From positions 791,187 through 855,186 of the forward strand of contig JAAOMT010000003.1 of NCBI GenBank assembly GCA_016748015.1: a stretch of DNA of 64,000 nt. The letters are read 5' to 3'. Position 1 is the first letter of the stretch. Each line of letters opens with the position of its first letter. Made by a program: the position numbers and the translations under genes. Under the pieces are notes generated by a model. The model was not told where the DNA came from. It was given only the letters and a program-made list of their open reading frames with translations, and did not search any database. Source of the DNA: Geosiphon pyriformis (taxonomy: Eukaryota > Glomeromycota > Glomeromycetes > Archaeosporales > Geosiphonaceae). Positions 12,385 to 24,449 of this stretch are shown piece after piece.

Positions 12385-13259
12385 TATTACAAATAATTAT
12401 TTAGAGTATAAATACAAATAACAAACTCATAACTTGGTATTCAATAGTTAATATAATTGGTAATTTCTAAAGATTTTAGAATTTAAAAATTTTAGTTAAG
12501 TCTTTTATATAATAAACAAAGATTTAATTGATGGTTTTTTTCATGAATTTTTTTTTTTAGCATGGTAATCAGTTTAATTTAATAGTTATGCTCTTTTGGT
12601 AAGCTATCCTTAAATTTCTACTTTTATTTCTGGGTCTTTTATCAAGTTATTTTTAATGTTAATTATTTAGTGCTTAATTTTTTTAATCAATTAGTAAACA
12701 ACAAAAAAATAAAAATAAAAAAAATAAAAATAAAAAATAAGAAATTAGTATTTTATTAATAGCCATAATTAAGAACTATTAGTCTAATATAGTTAAGTAT
12801 TGAATTTTATTAATATAAAGTATTAATAGAGTAAAAATAATTAGTATTTTTTAATCAAACAATGATAATATAGATTCAGATAATAATTAATATTTTATTA
12901 ATATAAGCTTTGATTCTATTTTAAGTTGTAGAAAAACTATTTTTGAAGACAGAAGTATTAGATAATTAATTAATTGTTGATATTGATTCTGTTTTTTTTG
13001 CTTCTAATACTCTTATTATATATACATAATTTTTGTTATATGAGATCTTATATTTTCTTGAATATTGTATTTTATTTTCTCTAACAATACTCTTATTACT
13101 AAACAATGTATCATAATTTTCTAACAATGTGCTCATTGCTAAACAATGTGTTATAATTTTTGACATTGTGCTTATTTGCTAAGTATTATTCTTTTATTGA
13201 TCTATTTTCTTATTTGTTTTTTTCTACTTTCTTTTTTTGTACTTTTTCTATAAGTAATA
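12385..13259 (-). repeat. Solo LTR of the Gypsy-1 family inside LINE copy B
   Basis: The reverse complement matches the LTRs at 15,373-16,319 and 24,450-25,379 end to end, including the start TATTACTTATA (Gypsy-1: TGTTATTCATA), the middle blocks and the end TTTGTAATA. The LINE endonuclease frame stops at 12,384 (KNIVRW) and resumes at 13,260 (RHRKFGNLIFF), the same junction that is continuous in the intact LINE. No internal Gypsy sequence is present, so it is a solo LTR, probably formed by LTR-LTR recombination. Confidence 0.85.
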
Positions 13260-15372
13260 GAGACATAGAAAATTTGGCAATTTGATTTTTTTTGTGACTG
13301 AAACAAAACTTAAAAGACAACACAAATCATAAATAAAAAACAAGTTTTTTGGTTTAAAGATTTTTATATCTGGTTTGGAGTTTGGTTATTTAAGTTCAGA
13401 TATGGCAATAGTAATAATATATTCATTCAGCATATATGTAAAGTGTTTAAAATTTTGAGTTGTTTTCTGTTAATTTATTTTTTGTTCAGTAGTGCTTTTT
13501 TGGTTGTAATCTTAGAAATTTATGTAAATGTTTTAACAAATATGTGCTTTGGCCAAGCTAATAAAATAAATTTACTTATTAATAAGACAATTAGTTCTGA
13601 ATTTTATGTGGTGCTAAGTGGAAATTTCAATAAAAATAATTCAAAAAAAAGTGTTAGTTTTGGAAAATTTTCTGGTTTAGAATTATGCAATTTATTATTA
13701 AAGATTCTGCAGCCAAACTGCCAATATAAAACAACTTAAGAAAGGTAAAAAAGATTATTGATTATATTTTTGTCAGTAAATACTTTTTATTAGTAGTTGT
13801 TAGTCATAAAATTTCTAATGTATCTAAGTATTTTAACATCAATTATTAGGCTGTATTAGTTTTTTTTAGCATAAATAATTTTTTAAATGTTTATTTAAAT
13901 ACTATGCATAAACAAACCAATTATAATCATTGAAAATTTGGAATAAAAAATGCAGATAAATTGAAATAAACATGTTTTAGAAAATACTTATTATTAGACT
14001 TAAATTTAATTTAATAAGAATTTCAGATTGCAAAAAATCAATATGCTTTAGATAAAATATAAGAATACTTGTAAAAAATTGTAGTAAATTTAGTAAAAAA
14101 TTTTTTTTCTAAATGTTAATACAATAAGTTCAATGCTTCAAAAAATAAGCAGTTTTTAAAGTTTTTCAAGCTGAAATTAAGATTGTTAAGACTTTTGTTT
14201 TTGGAAATACTTTTGAATTTGCCTAATTTATAAAAATTTAATTTGTAAAGCATCTAATATTCAGTTATTAATTGAATATGAAATAAGATCTGAGAAAATT
14301 CTTAATTATTTGTCTAGAGCTAGAAAAAAATATCACATGTTAAAGTTTTAAAAATTAGAAGCTGTTAAAGTATTGACTATAAAAAAAGCTATCAATAAAA
14401 AGATAAAAAAATTTTATACAAATAAAAGCTGTATAATTAGGAATGTTTTGAAATAATTATTTCAAAAGATAGTATTAGATCATTTGGTAATTGACAATAA
14501 ACTGGTATTAGAGCTAGATAAAGTAAAAAATAGAGTAAACAATATTATAAAGAGTTAAACAAGAAAGCATCTAGTGTTAAAAGTTATATTTGATCTTTGG
14601 TTTTATTAGTATGCACTTTTGGTTCATGTAAATAATAATATGTTTTCTAATATAATAAAAAAAATTGGCTTCAAAGAGCTGAAAAATATGATTGATTATT
14701 TTTCTAATAACAAGATAGTTGGGCTTTCTAATATCTTAAACAAATTTTAAAAGCATAATAATAATATTTTAAAGTATTCTTTAACTTTGTTAAATAATTG
14801 TTTGGTTTTAAAATTTGTTTTTGTGTCTTAAAAACAAGCTTAAATTTCTATAATTTTAAAGTTTTATGATTGGAAAAAAGTATTAACAAATATGAAACTT
14901 ACTGCTTTAATTAAGATAACAAAGAAAATTTTTTCAAAGATATTATTAAATCACATCTTTTCTATTTACACCAAGTTTAATGTACTTTGTAAAGCCAGTT
15001 TTTTAGTATTTAAAGACATGTTTATTTATAATTTTATCTTTACAGTAGGTTTTGTTGTCAAGAATACTTTAAAAAAAACAGAAAAATATAACTAATATTG
15101 TAAAATATACATAAAATTTATAATTTTGTTAGCTGAATTCATCTGTGAAAGAGTTTGGAATAATAAAAATATGCAAAAAACTTATTAAGTTATTTAGCAA
15201 TATACATAAAAACAAAGTTAATAGGATAATAACTAATTTTGGACTTTTAAACAAATACAAAATACATAATAGTTTAAACCAAGATAAAATTTTTTTGCCA
15301 CTTTTTTGGAAGATATTTTATAATTCTTTTTTATGTGAAGTCAAGTGACATAAGCATTTGTGTAATTATTAT
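13260..15372 (+). pseudogene. Decayed LINE copy B, part 2: endonuclease and reverse transcriptase
   Basis: Continues the LINE ORF2 after the solo LTR. The endonuclease motif TETKL survives. GGDFNE has become SGNFNK, and the TNHKAV motif has become INY-stop-AV. The reverse transcriptase is recognisable at 14,840-15,345 (KFYDWKKVLTN, LIKITKKIFSKIL, NRIITNFGLLNKYKIH, FYNSFLCEVK). It ends at CNYY, where the intact LINE reads CGYQ, because Gypsy-1 is inserted at 15,373. Two windows stay open for 60-100 codons, but stops elsewhere make this non-coding. The same LINE sentence resumes briefly at 25,380 (ATTGATATTAAA against ATTGATACTAAG). Confidence 0.85.
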
Positions 15373-16319
15373 TGTTATTCATAAAAAAAATACAAAAAAA
15401 AAAGCTGAAAAAATAAATAGAAAAATAGACTAATAGAAGAATAGTGTTTAACACATGAGCACAATATTAAAAAACTATGACATATTGCTCAGCAATATGT
15501 ACAGTGCTAGTGAATTAAAGCACACTGCTTAACAATATAAGCAATATCAGTAAATTAGAACATACTGTTTAGCAATATGAGCAATATTAGTAAATTAAGA
15601 CATATTGTTTAAGAAAATATAAAATCTTATAGAACAAGAAATATGTATATATAGCAAGAGTATTAGAAGCAAAAAAAACAGATTTTATCTTAAAATTAAT
15701 ACTTACAATCAATTAATTATCCCATATCTCTTCTTTCAAAAGATAGTTTTCTACAACTTGAAACAGAATTCAATCATATATTAATAAAATATCTATTATT
15801 ATCTGAATTCATATTATTGTTATTGATTAAGGAATATTAATTATCTTTACTCTATTAACACTTCATGTTGATAAAATTCAATACTTGATTACACTAGAAC
15901 AATAGCTCTTAATTATGGTTATTAACAGAATATTAATTTTTTTTAATTTTCTTTTACTTTATTTTATTTTATTTCTTTGTTTTATTTTTTTGCTGTTTAC
16001 TAAATTAATTTAAAAATTAATGTACGGAGTTATTAAAATCAAAAAAGACTGGTAAAAAACCTAGGAATAAGAATAGAAACTTGGAAATTGAGAATAACTT
16101 ATCAGAAGGAACCAACCATTAAGCTGAGAAAGAAATTCATAGAATATACTTTTAAAAAAATACTGAAACAACTATTGAATCTTTGTTCATTATACAAAGA
16201 ACTTAACTAAAACCTTTAGATTATCAAAACTTTCAGATATTACCAATGTTATTAAGCTATTAAGTATCAAGTTATAGATTTGTTATTTGTTTTTACACTT
16301 CAAATAATTACTAGTAATA
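15373..16319 (+). repeat. 5' LTR of Gypsy-1
   Basis: Begins TGTTATTC and ends CTAGTAATA, collinear with 24,450-25,379. An internal set of about three 40-bp units (15,470-15,610) carries AGCAATAT and AGTAAATTA cores and may have been a U3 regulatory repeat. The differences between the two LTRs are largely transitions. Confidence 0.85.
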
Positions 16320-16321
16320 TT

Positions 16322-16339
16322 TGGTGCTTTTTATAAAGT
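16322..16339 (+). promoter_or_regulatory. Candidate primer-binding site of Gypsy-1
   Basis: TGGTGC lies two bases after the 5' LTR, where an LTR element pairs with the CCA end of a tRNA. The following bases are AT-only and may be mutated, so the primer tRNA cannot be named. Confidence 0.45.
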
Positions 16340-16389
16340 ATAATTTAACAAAAAACCAGCACCAACAACAATCATCTAAAACCATAGCA

Positions 16390-18250
16390 GAATCAGAAAA
16401 AATAGAGACAAATTACTTGGGATTCATGAAAGCTTTATTTCAATACTATTAAACTTACTTAGAATTAACAAGTAATCATTGGCCAGCAGAATTTACTTTC
16501 AACTTTTACATTAATAAAAAGATTAAATCTCACTTGGGAAACCAAAAAAATTCAGAAGCAACACTTAATAATTTCTATAGTAAATTACTTCAAAGTACTA
16601 TGCTTTTACAAAATTATTTGTTTGTCTTAATAATTACAAAAATCAACAAAAAAATTGAGAAACACACCAAACAGCAATTTTTTATTACCTTTACAGATAA
16701 CAAAAAAAGCAAATTACAAACACCAGCAGAAACACCATAAAGAATATAACTATTTACTTGAAAGAAACCAAAAATCATTTTATCTACTCACTCATCATAC
16801 TATTATACACTAAGAAATATCACAATCAACTATAAAAACACTATTAACCAGAATACTATTTCAAAACAATTAAAAAAAAGCCAAATTATTAGAAACCTAT
16901 AGCAATTTCTTTAAAGAATTTAAATTGCAACCAACTATTCCATCAGAATTTTAATTATTACCACCTCAACCAGATTTCAAAGCCATCAGTCTTTGGAAAA
17001 GAACCAACTCAAAAAAAGAGAAAAACAGCAATCAGAAAATTCAGAATCAAAACCTGATTCCAAAAAACCCAAAAATACAAATCCTAATTGTTTCAATTCA
17101 GCAAAACCCAAACAATTCAAACTCCATTCTTATTGTTCTCCAAAACATATCTCTAGTAATCATAATTAATTCACTATTGATTACATTTATTGCTGTACTA
17201 CAACAACCACAACAATAATAATCGCTTATACTAATAACATATGTATTAATTACCAAACTTAAAAAGTTTACCAACAAAAAAAACAATGTCTAAACATGGC
17301 TTAACAATATGGAAAAAGCCATCACAATTAATGGATGAAATGATGTCAAATTATTTCAAGCCAGCCTGTATTTTCTGCAAAATATTGCCAACTTATAATA
17401 TCAGAATTTTGTAAACAAACCACAAGATTTTGCTGTATTCAAAACCACATTTTTGCAATATTTTAGCAATAATAATAGCATTAACCACTTGTTAACTAGT
17501 TTTATTACAATTAAACAAGGAAACACAGAAGCAATCACTACATATTTGGGACAATTCCATCGAAATTTGCACCAAATCCAGGCAATTGAAATTGACTACT
17601 TCACAGCACCACAAATCTTGAATTAATTTATTTATGAATTATGTAGTAGTCTCTTGGAATAAGTATATCCAATACACCTAAATACTTTTTAAGATACAGT
17701 TGCTTATATTAGAGATTTTGAATTGGCTAAGCTTAAAGCTAACCATGTTCAAGCTGTGAATCTAGTAATGAACAAATTATCTAAATTAAATACCAAATTA
17801 GAACAATTCAGTAAGTCAATTAATTAAAAGTTAAAAGAGTACTTAGCTAACAATTAAGCAATTTATTAATCTCTATAATATTATGAGAATTCAGAAAATT
17901 CTAACTACTTTTAACAACAGTTACATTTGTTATTAGCATTAAATTAATCATAACAACAGAAAACACATAATTGCTATTATTATAGTAAATAAAACTATCT
18001 AAAAATAGATTGTTACTTAAATAGAAATAACTAACAATCAGAAAATCAATATCAAAATTCCAATTGCAGGTTTTAAATCCCAAATTACAATAATACTGTG
18101 TTATTAGGACAATATCTCTTATCTTATACAATTATAATACAACTACCAATATATTCACTGTCAATTTATTAAATTCTAACACCAGTAACATATTAACTGT
18201 AGCCATAAATTATCTATCAATCTCAATTATTTTAAACACTGTCACATAAC
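16390..18250 (+). pseudogene. Decayed Gag of Gypsy-1 with retrotransposon-gag domain and zinc knuckle
   Basis: The retrotransposon Gag domain is visible at about 17,410-17,690, with phrases such as DFAVFKTTFLQYF, ITTYLGQFHRNL and PQILN followed by a stop where Q is expected. A Gag zinc knuckle lies at 17,972-18,014; its C-x2-C-x4-H-x4-C pattern reads C-x2-Y-x4-Y-x4-C, explained by TGT to TAT and CAT to TAT. Gag would package the element RNA and form the particle. An open segment at 16,534-16,740 is the N-terminal part. Many stops exclude function. Confidence 0.75.
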
Positions 18251-18589
18251 TTAACTCAAATATTATCTGGAAATTAAAGACCAAAAATTACTCAATAGAG
18301 TTGAAGATTGGTAATGGTAATATATTAACTGATCTTCAGTTTTTCAAACCAACAATCAAAATTATATCAGTGGAGTTTGAGAAATGAATACACCCAAAAC
18401 CCAAATTTTTAAAATTATTTAAGTTTCTTAGTTACTCCAAAAGATACCCAATTCAACAAACAAAAAATTAATCAAAACTAACAACTACTTACTAATAATA
18501 TTCTATCTGCAACTGTCATAGAAAACAAATTACTTGCTGCAATATTCTCTTTTAAAATAAAAATCTCATTAAAAACACTATTATTCAGT

Positions 18590-19100
18590 AGAGCCACTCT
18601 TAACACCAAACCAATTACCATAATATATACCAACACTAAAGTTGATGACTACTCTATTAAGCTAATCCTTAATAGTGGTTCAGCAGACAGCATTATCACA
18701 TAACAACTTATAGACCAATTAGATCATCAAGTTGATCACACTGCCAATGCCAAAATTATTACCACTAATGAAATGATGAAAACACTCATTGATAAGATTA
18801 ATGACTTTTTATTTGAAGTTAACAGCATCACAGCACTGATCAAAGTATTGGTAATAAAAGCCATATAGTATTAAGCTCTTATTGGTAATAACTGGCTGTT
18901 CAAAATCAATGCTATGTTTAATTAGAATACCCAAAAGCTACAGCTTAGTTATGATAATTTACAAACTCAAATACCTGCTACTTGTGATCATTTCTGAACA
19001 AACATTACTATACTAACACCATTACTAATTGAATTAGAAACAGAAAAAAAAAACCTAATTGGAAAGCATATTAAGTATTGTGGATTAAAGAAAACCATAA
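18590..19100 (+). pseudogene. Decayed aspartic protease of Gypsy-1
   Basis: The segment IKLILNSGSADSIIT at about 18,655-18,700 matches the active-site region of retroviral-type aspartic proteases, with the catalytic DSG altered to NSG by one G-to-A change. Downstream come a flap-like segment and ALIGNNWL (usually ALxGNDWL), another D-to-N change. The protease would have cut Gag-Pol. It lies between Gag and the dUTPase. Confidence 0.72.
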
Positions 19101-19779
19101 CAAGCTACTACTAATCCTATTGTGAAATAACAAAGAAAAAAGAAAAAAGGAGGATAAACCACAAACCACTACCAATACTAGCAAAATTGTTAACAATTAG
19201 CACACACTATATTCAGTAGATATAAAGAAAAAACCACTTTATATTCTTCTCAAATGTATTAACTATTAATAAAACTTTTTATTTATAAAAGCTTGGATAG
19301 TGCTAGATAAGAACTACTGGACATGTATCTGTTATTATTGCAAACCATGCTATTAAAAACATTTTGGTTATTCAAAACAACAAGGAAAGTAAGACAATGA
19401 ATCATGTTTTGCTTGCAAAGAAATGCTATTTGATAAAAAAATATGAAACAACATTTCTGGTTAAGAAGAAATGTGTAATACATCATGTTAATATATGATC
19501 TTTATTAATAATTAGATAAGTTAAGAAACACTTTTTAATATTGTATAAAATCAAATACTTTTATGTTTAGACAGTTATCTACACAATAAAGACAAAATCT
19601 GGCAAATAGCAAATGCCAAAGTCAAGAATGCTTTGTCCAATAAAATATTGGCAATTAACTTACCAAAACCAGTTAAAACTATTCTTATTTCGAATCCAGA
19701 TGCATTTTTTGATATCTTAGGTAATCCAGAATAATTTTATAAACACTACCAAGACTTAGCACCTACTAGAGAAAAACAA

Positions 19780-20103
19780 AAACAGTGTTTGAAACAATTA
19801 AACACAAAACTGTGTAAATATTGCCTAATTCTCAATGATTTCGATTATTGTAATAATTGTAATCTTATTTACAATCTACTATCATACATAATCTATTCAA
19901 TCTCTGAAGAAGAAGAACTAATTAGTGAGTACATATTGGAATCAAAATCAAAAATTAATCACAATTCAAACTCTAACAATAATAACAACAATGATTCTAA
20001 CTCTCTTCACTACAGTAATGACAATGATGATTCAAACTTTAATTACAACCCCAAACAATATATTGTATTTTCAGATCTAGCAATGAAGCAAGAACTCAAA
20101 TAG
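19780..20103 (+). pseudogene. Cysteine pair and acidic/Asn-rich linker of Gypsy-1 polyprotein
   Basis: An open segment of about 105 codons begins with two CxxC pairs (CKYC and CNNC, 13 residues between), a zinc-ribbon-like arrangement, followed by an EEEE patch and a long Ser/Asn/Asp tract. Many of the Asn codons are AAT/AAC and may once have been Asp. It stops at 20,101 and the dUTPase follows in the same general frame. I do not recognise the domain; it could be a linker or a nucleic-acid-binding module. Confidence 0.5.
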
Positions 20104-20127
20104 TTTAATAATAACAATGAAGGTATT

Positions 20128-20545
20128 ATGCCAAAACATATACATAATATCAATACAGAGTTTGATTTTAAATATCTAAAAAAAACTGTCATCAGATTGA
20201 AACCATATTTATATACCAGTATAGATCTGAAAATAGTATTGGAAATTTCAGCAACAATAATAGTTTAACTAGCTTTTAGATATAGCTTAGCAAAAAAAAA
20301 GATTAATATTAGAAAAAAAATAATTGATACAAGATATGTAGAAAATATTATTGTAATGCTACAAAATAATTCAGAAAAAAAATACATTATTAAACCAAAC
20401 AAAAAAATAGCACAGGCAATATTTTTGTCTCTGGTTAAAATAGTTTAATTAGTATTAATAAAAAAAAGAGAAGAATTAAGGATCACAACCAGAGGAAAAA
20501 ATGAATTCAGATTAACAGGTAGAATAAATATACCAATTAATATAA
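20128..20545 (+). pseudogene. Decayed dUTPase domain of Gypsy-1
   Basis: The translation carries all five trimeric dUTPase motifs in order: motif 1 NTEFDFKY (family TDAGFDL), motif 2 FRYSLAKKK (family RSSLAKKG), motif 3 IIDTRYVENIIVML (family IIDAGYxGEI), motif 4 KIAQAIF intact, and motif 5 RGKNEFRLTGRI (family RGxxGFGSTG). dUTPase hydrolyses dUTP to dUMP and so limits uracil incorporation during reverse transcription. Glycines have become R, K or E (GGA/GGG to AGA/GAA), again by transitions. It lies between protease and reverse transcriptase. The protein is broken by stops, but the assignment rests on five ordered motifs and on a second family with the same arrangement. Confidence 0.8.
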
Positions 20546-21150
20546 CAGAAAAGAAACCAATTAATAAGAGAGAAATTATTTCTATTAATTAATCAATTTC
20601 TATTCCACTATATGACCAGTATATATTAGTAATAAAGAGAAAAATAAAAGACCAGTCTCAGATATTTGAAGTAAAACCAACTATTTGTAAATTAGAAAAG
20701 ATTAGAATTACCAATTTCTATATACCAGCCAAGAACAATAAACACATTAAAATTCTTATTTATAATACAACTAGAAACACCATTAAAATACCAAGCAGAC
20801 TTACTATCAAATACTTAAGCACTAAAGTTGAGAACCATCTACCAAACATCATTCCAGATTTTTCACAACTGTATAAATATGTGGATATTATATCACAAAC
20901 TATTTACAAACAAAAAGAATGTTATTTGCTTCAATTAGAACAACTAAAGCAAATAAACTTGTAAAATTTAGACTTATTTTAACATATACAACTCAAAATA
21001 CTATTTAACAATTTTATTAACATTTTTGTCAGTAAAAATAAATTTGGCAGAACTAACATTATTTAGCTTAAATTAAAACTAAAGATGTAATGCCAATAAA
21101 ACAATAAGTGTACAAAATACTACCAGCAAGCCATAAAATTATTTGACAAA
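20546..21150 (+). pseudogene. Gypsy-1 polyprotein segment between dUTPase and reverse transcriptase
   Basis: Translation is a fairly open, lysine-rich stretch (ITNFYIPAKNNKHIKIL, PDFSQLYKYVDI) with a few stops. It has the character of the protein connecting dUTPase to the Ty3-type reverse transcriptase N-terminus. I recognise no separate domain. Confidence 0.5.
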
Positions 21151-22350
21151 AAATCAACAGAATATTGAACAATGAGTTAATTCAACTATCTATAAGTTTA
21201 TGATTATTACCAGTAGTATTAATCTGAAAAAAGAATGAAAAAATCCACTTTTGTGTAGATTATAGAAAGCTCAACAGTATTACTCGTGAAAATAGTTATC
21301 CAACTCCATAGATTCAAAAATTATTCAATGCATTTGAAGAAAAAAAATAGTTTTCAACATTAAATCTAAACAGTAGTTATTGACAAATAGTCATAAAACC
21401 AGAGGGTAAAAAAAAAACTGCATTTACTACAAAAAAAAAAATTTTGAATTTAAAATTATGTCTTTTAATTTAACCAATATTTTAGCCACTTTTCAATAAT
21501 TCATAGAAATTGTTTATACTAAATTATTATAGAAATTTATAGTAGTCTATCTAGATAACACTAATATGTTCTCAAAAACATTTAATAATTATCTATATTA
21601 TTTTTAGCAAGTGTTTAAGAGATTAAGAAAAGCTGGATTAAAACTGAATGCAAACAAATATTTCTTTGACAAAACAAAACTGAAATTTTTGGAACATGTT
21701 GTAAGCAAAAACATCATTAAAACAGATCCAAATAAAATTGAAATAGTTAAAAACTTTTCAATATTAACAAATCTTCCAGAATTAAGAGCATTCTTGGGAT
21801 TTGCTGAATACTATTACCACTTTATTCAGAACTTCTCCAAACTGGCTCAACCACTTTACTAGCTTTAAGCAAAAAACGTGAAATATAAATGAACTGAAAC
21901 CCAACAAAAAGCTTTAAATATTTTGAGAAAAAAACTTATTTAAGTCTTAGTATTAATTTATTCAGATTACAACAAGTTATTCATTATTACTACTAATGTA
22001 TCAAGTTAAATATTGGGAATCATACTGTCTCAAAAAAGATCAGATGGATAAGAACATTTAGTAATATATGTCAGCAAAAGTTTAAGTTCAGCTGAAAAGA
22101 ATTATAGAATTTTAGTATTGGAACACTTAGCTATTTATTAAACTGTTATCAAATAAAAGAAATATTTGAGTTAAAAGTTTAATGTGTACACTGATCACAA
22201 AGAATTAACATCAATTCAAAAACAAAAATTTGAAGATGATTACTATGTAAGATAAAAAATAAAACTATCACTATTCAATTATATAGTACATTATAAAAAG
22301 AGAAAAAAAAATAGAAATGCTGATAATTTGTTACAAATAAAACAAATTTA
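21151..22350 (+). pseudogene. Decayed reverse transcriptase and RNase H of Gypsy-1
   Basis: Ty3/Gypsy reverse transcriptase blocks are clear: FCVDYRKLN at about 21,250, FSTLNLNSSY at about 21,352, and VYLDNTN at about 21,545, where the catalytic YLDD has become YLDN by G-to-A. The stretch 21,611-21,862 is open for 83 codons and includes LRAFLGFAEYYYHFIQNFS. The RNase H domain follows (YVSKSLSSAEKNY, VYTDHKELTSI, NADNLLQ) at about 22,060-22,330. Several CAA/CAG positions have become stops. Confidence 0.85.
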
Positions 22351-23660
22351 AAAACATTTTCAACCCAAAAAATATAACAAAAGATAAACACACAAAATAT
22401 CAACAACTTTAATATTATATTAATACTCAACAGTTCAAAGAGAAATTATCTTAAAAAAAACAAAACAACATAAAACAACAAGCCAAATATTTTATCATTT
22501 GCCAAGATATATTATACCAAAAAAACAGAAAATACCTAGATCAGTTATTCAGAATAATCATAAAGCCAAAGAAAAAAACAATACTATTTAACATGTATTT
22601 AAATCTAACAGCAGAATATTTTTATAAAGAAGCAATTATGAAAAGAATCAAAAAAAGATACTATTAGCTATTTATGTATCCAAATATCAAGCAATATGTT
22701 CAAAATTATGATGCTTGTCAAAGAAAAAAAGGAATAAAACCCAGTAAACTGCTAAAACCAATCAAAATAGAACAACTATTTGATTGAATTGGAATTAACT
22801 TAGTTGAACTATTAACAATAATCAGTAAAGACAATTGTTATATAGTAGTAACTATAGACTATCTTACAAAATAACCAGAAGTTAAAACAATCCAAAAAGC
22901 AAATGCAGAATTTGTAGCTGAATTCATTCACTAGAATTTGATTTGTTAATATAGATGCCTAAAAGAATTATTGTCAGATCAAAAAACTTACTTTGTAAAC
23001 AGAACATTAACAAAATTGAGTTAAAGATTTGAAATTAAGAGACTATTACCATCACTATACTATTTATAAACAGACTTAGTTAAAAAGTTCAACAAAATAT
23101 TATATAAAGCAATAACCAAGATCAGCCAAAAAAACCAAGATAAATAAGATTTGTTTATACCATTAGTATTATTTGCTTATTAAACAATAAAGCAAGATAT
23201 TATATAAACAACACTATTTGAACTTGTTTATAGTAGAACAATAATATTACCAGTTGAGATAAACATTAATACATATCCAACAAAACTAATAACAGAAGCC
23301 AATTTCCAAAGAACATTGTTGAAAAAAACATATAAATTAATAAAAACTTTGGAAAACAAAAGATAAAAAGCAGCTAATAACATTCAAAAGTTACAAAAAA
23401 AACAAAAAAAATTACATGATAACCAATTATTAAATAAACCAGTTGAATTTAAGATTGAAAACAAAGTACTTTTACATCATACCAAAACAAAAAAACAATG
23501 GAGTAGAAAATTCAATCCCAAATGGGATGAACCATTTCACATTGAAAAAATTCTAGAAAATAGAGCTTATAAACTAAGATAGAACAACATAAAAATTGAC
23601 TAAAACTATATTACAATATAGTATTATTATCTATTAGTAATATTTCACAATTGGGAGTAC
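22351..23660 (+). pseudogene. Decayed integrase of Gypsy-1
   Basis: The zinc-binding N-terminus keeps YDACQRKK at about 22,703, with the first cysteine of CxxC changed to Tyr. The catalytic core shows VVTIDYLTK at about 22,848 and LLSDQKTYFVN at about 22,967, so the first two acidic residues survive. The C-terminal part around 23,440-23,580 resembles the Gypsy GPF/GPY-like segment (FNPKWDEPFHIEKIL). Frames are broken by many TAA/TAG. No chromodomain could be recognised. Confidence 0.78.
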
Positions 23661-24449
23661 AACAAATACTTGTTTAACCAGATGAAATTCCACAAAATCT
23701 AAAACCAATTATAATTATTAATATAAACATGTCAAATTGATCTACAAAAATAGTATATAAAAACACAGTAGATGTGATAACAGCAACAATAAAAGATGAA
23801 AATTTCAGATCACATCTACTCAATAGCTCAACAATTATTTCAGACCATAAATCAACAACAATTAGACATGAAAATTGTTATCAACCACCAAATAATTTGT
23901 TATCAAAACACAACAAGGGAAAAAAAACAGAAATAATCTCATATTAGTGACCACAGAACCTAACAAATATTGGTTAAATAAAATCATAGAAAAAGTAAAG
24001 AACACTTTTAAAAAAATACCAAAAATAATTTCAACAGAAAAACTAATCAAGGAAAATTAAAAGCTATGAATAGAACAACTTTCAATAATATATTATTATT
24101 ATTAGCTAAAACAAAAGCTAAATTTTCAGAAATTATACATCAATAAATCTAAAAAAATATTCAATCAAAAAATAATACAACAGATTAAAGAGTTTATTAA
24201 AAAAAAGACAAATTCAAAAATATATATCAAAAATATTTACTGACTATATATTATATTTTAAAACTATTCAGAAATACTACTACACTAAAAAATAGAAACA
24301 ATAACTGTTAACCAGTGAAAAAGAATAAACAACTCTTAATGTAAAGAAATAAAAAACAGAATTAAACAAACAATATTAGAAAAAGAAGTAATAAACTTAA
24401 TTCAAAATGAAAATTTTGACAGAGCTTAATATTAAAAAAAAGAAGATAA
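23661..24449 (+). other. Unassigned 3' part of Gypsy-1 with polypurine tract
   Basis: About 0.8 kb lies between integrase and 3' LTR. A similar sequence recurs in the Gypsy fragment at 25,700-26,460, so it belongs to the family. Short open stretches (for example around 24,065-24,145) hint at an extra coding region, but no domain is recognised. It ends in a purine run, AAAAAAAAGAAGATAA at about 24,434-24,449, directly before the LTR, the expected site of plus-strand priming. Confidence 0.5.
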
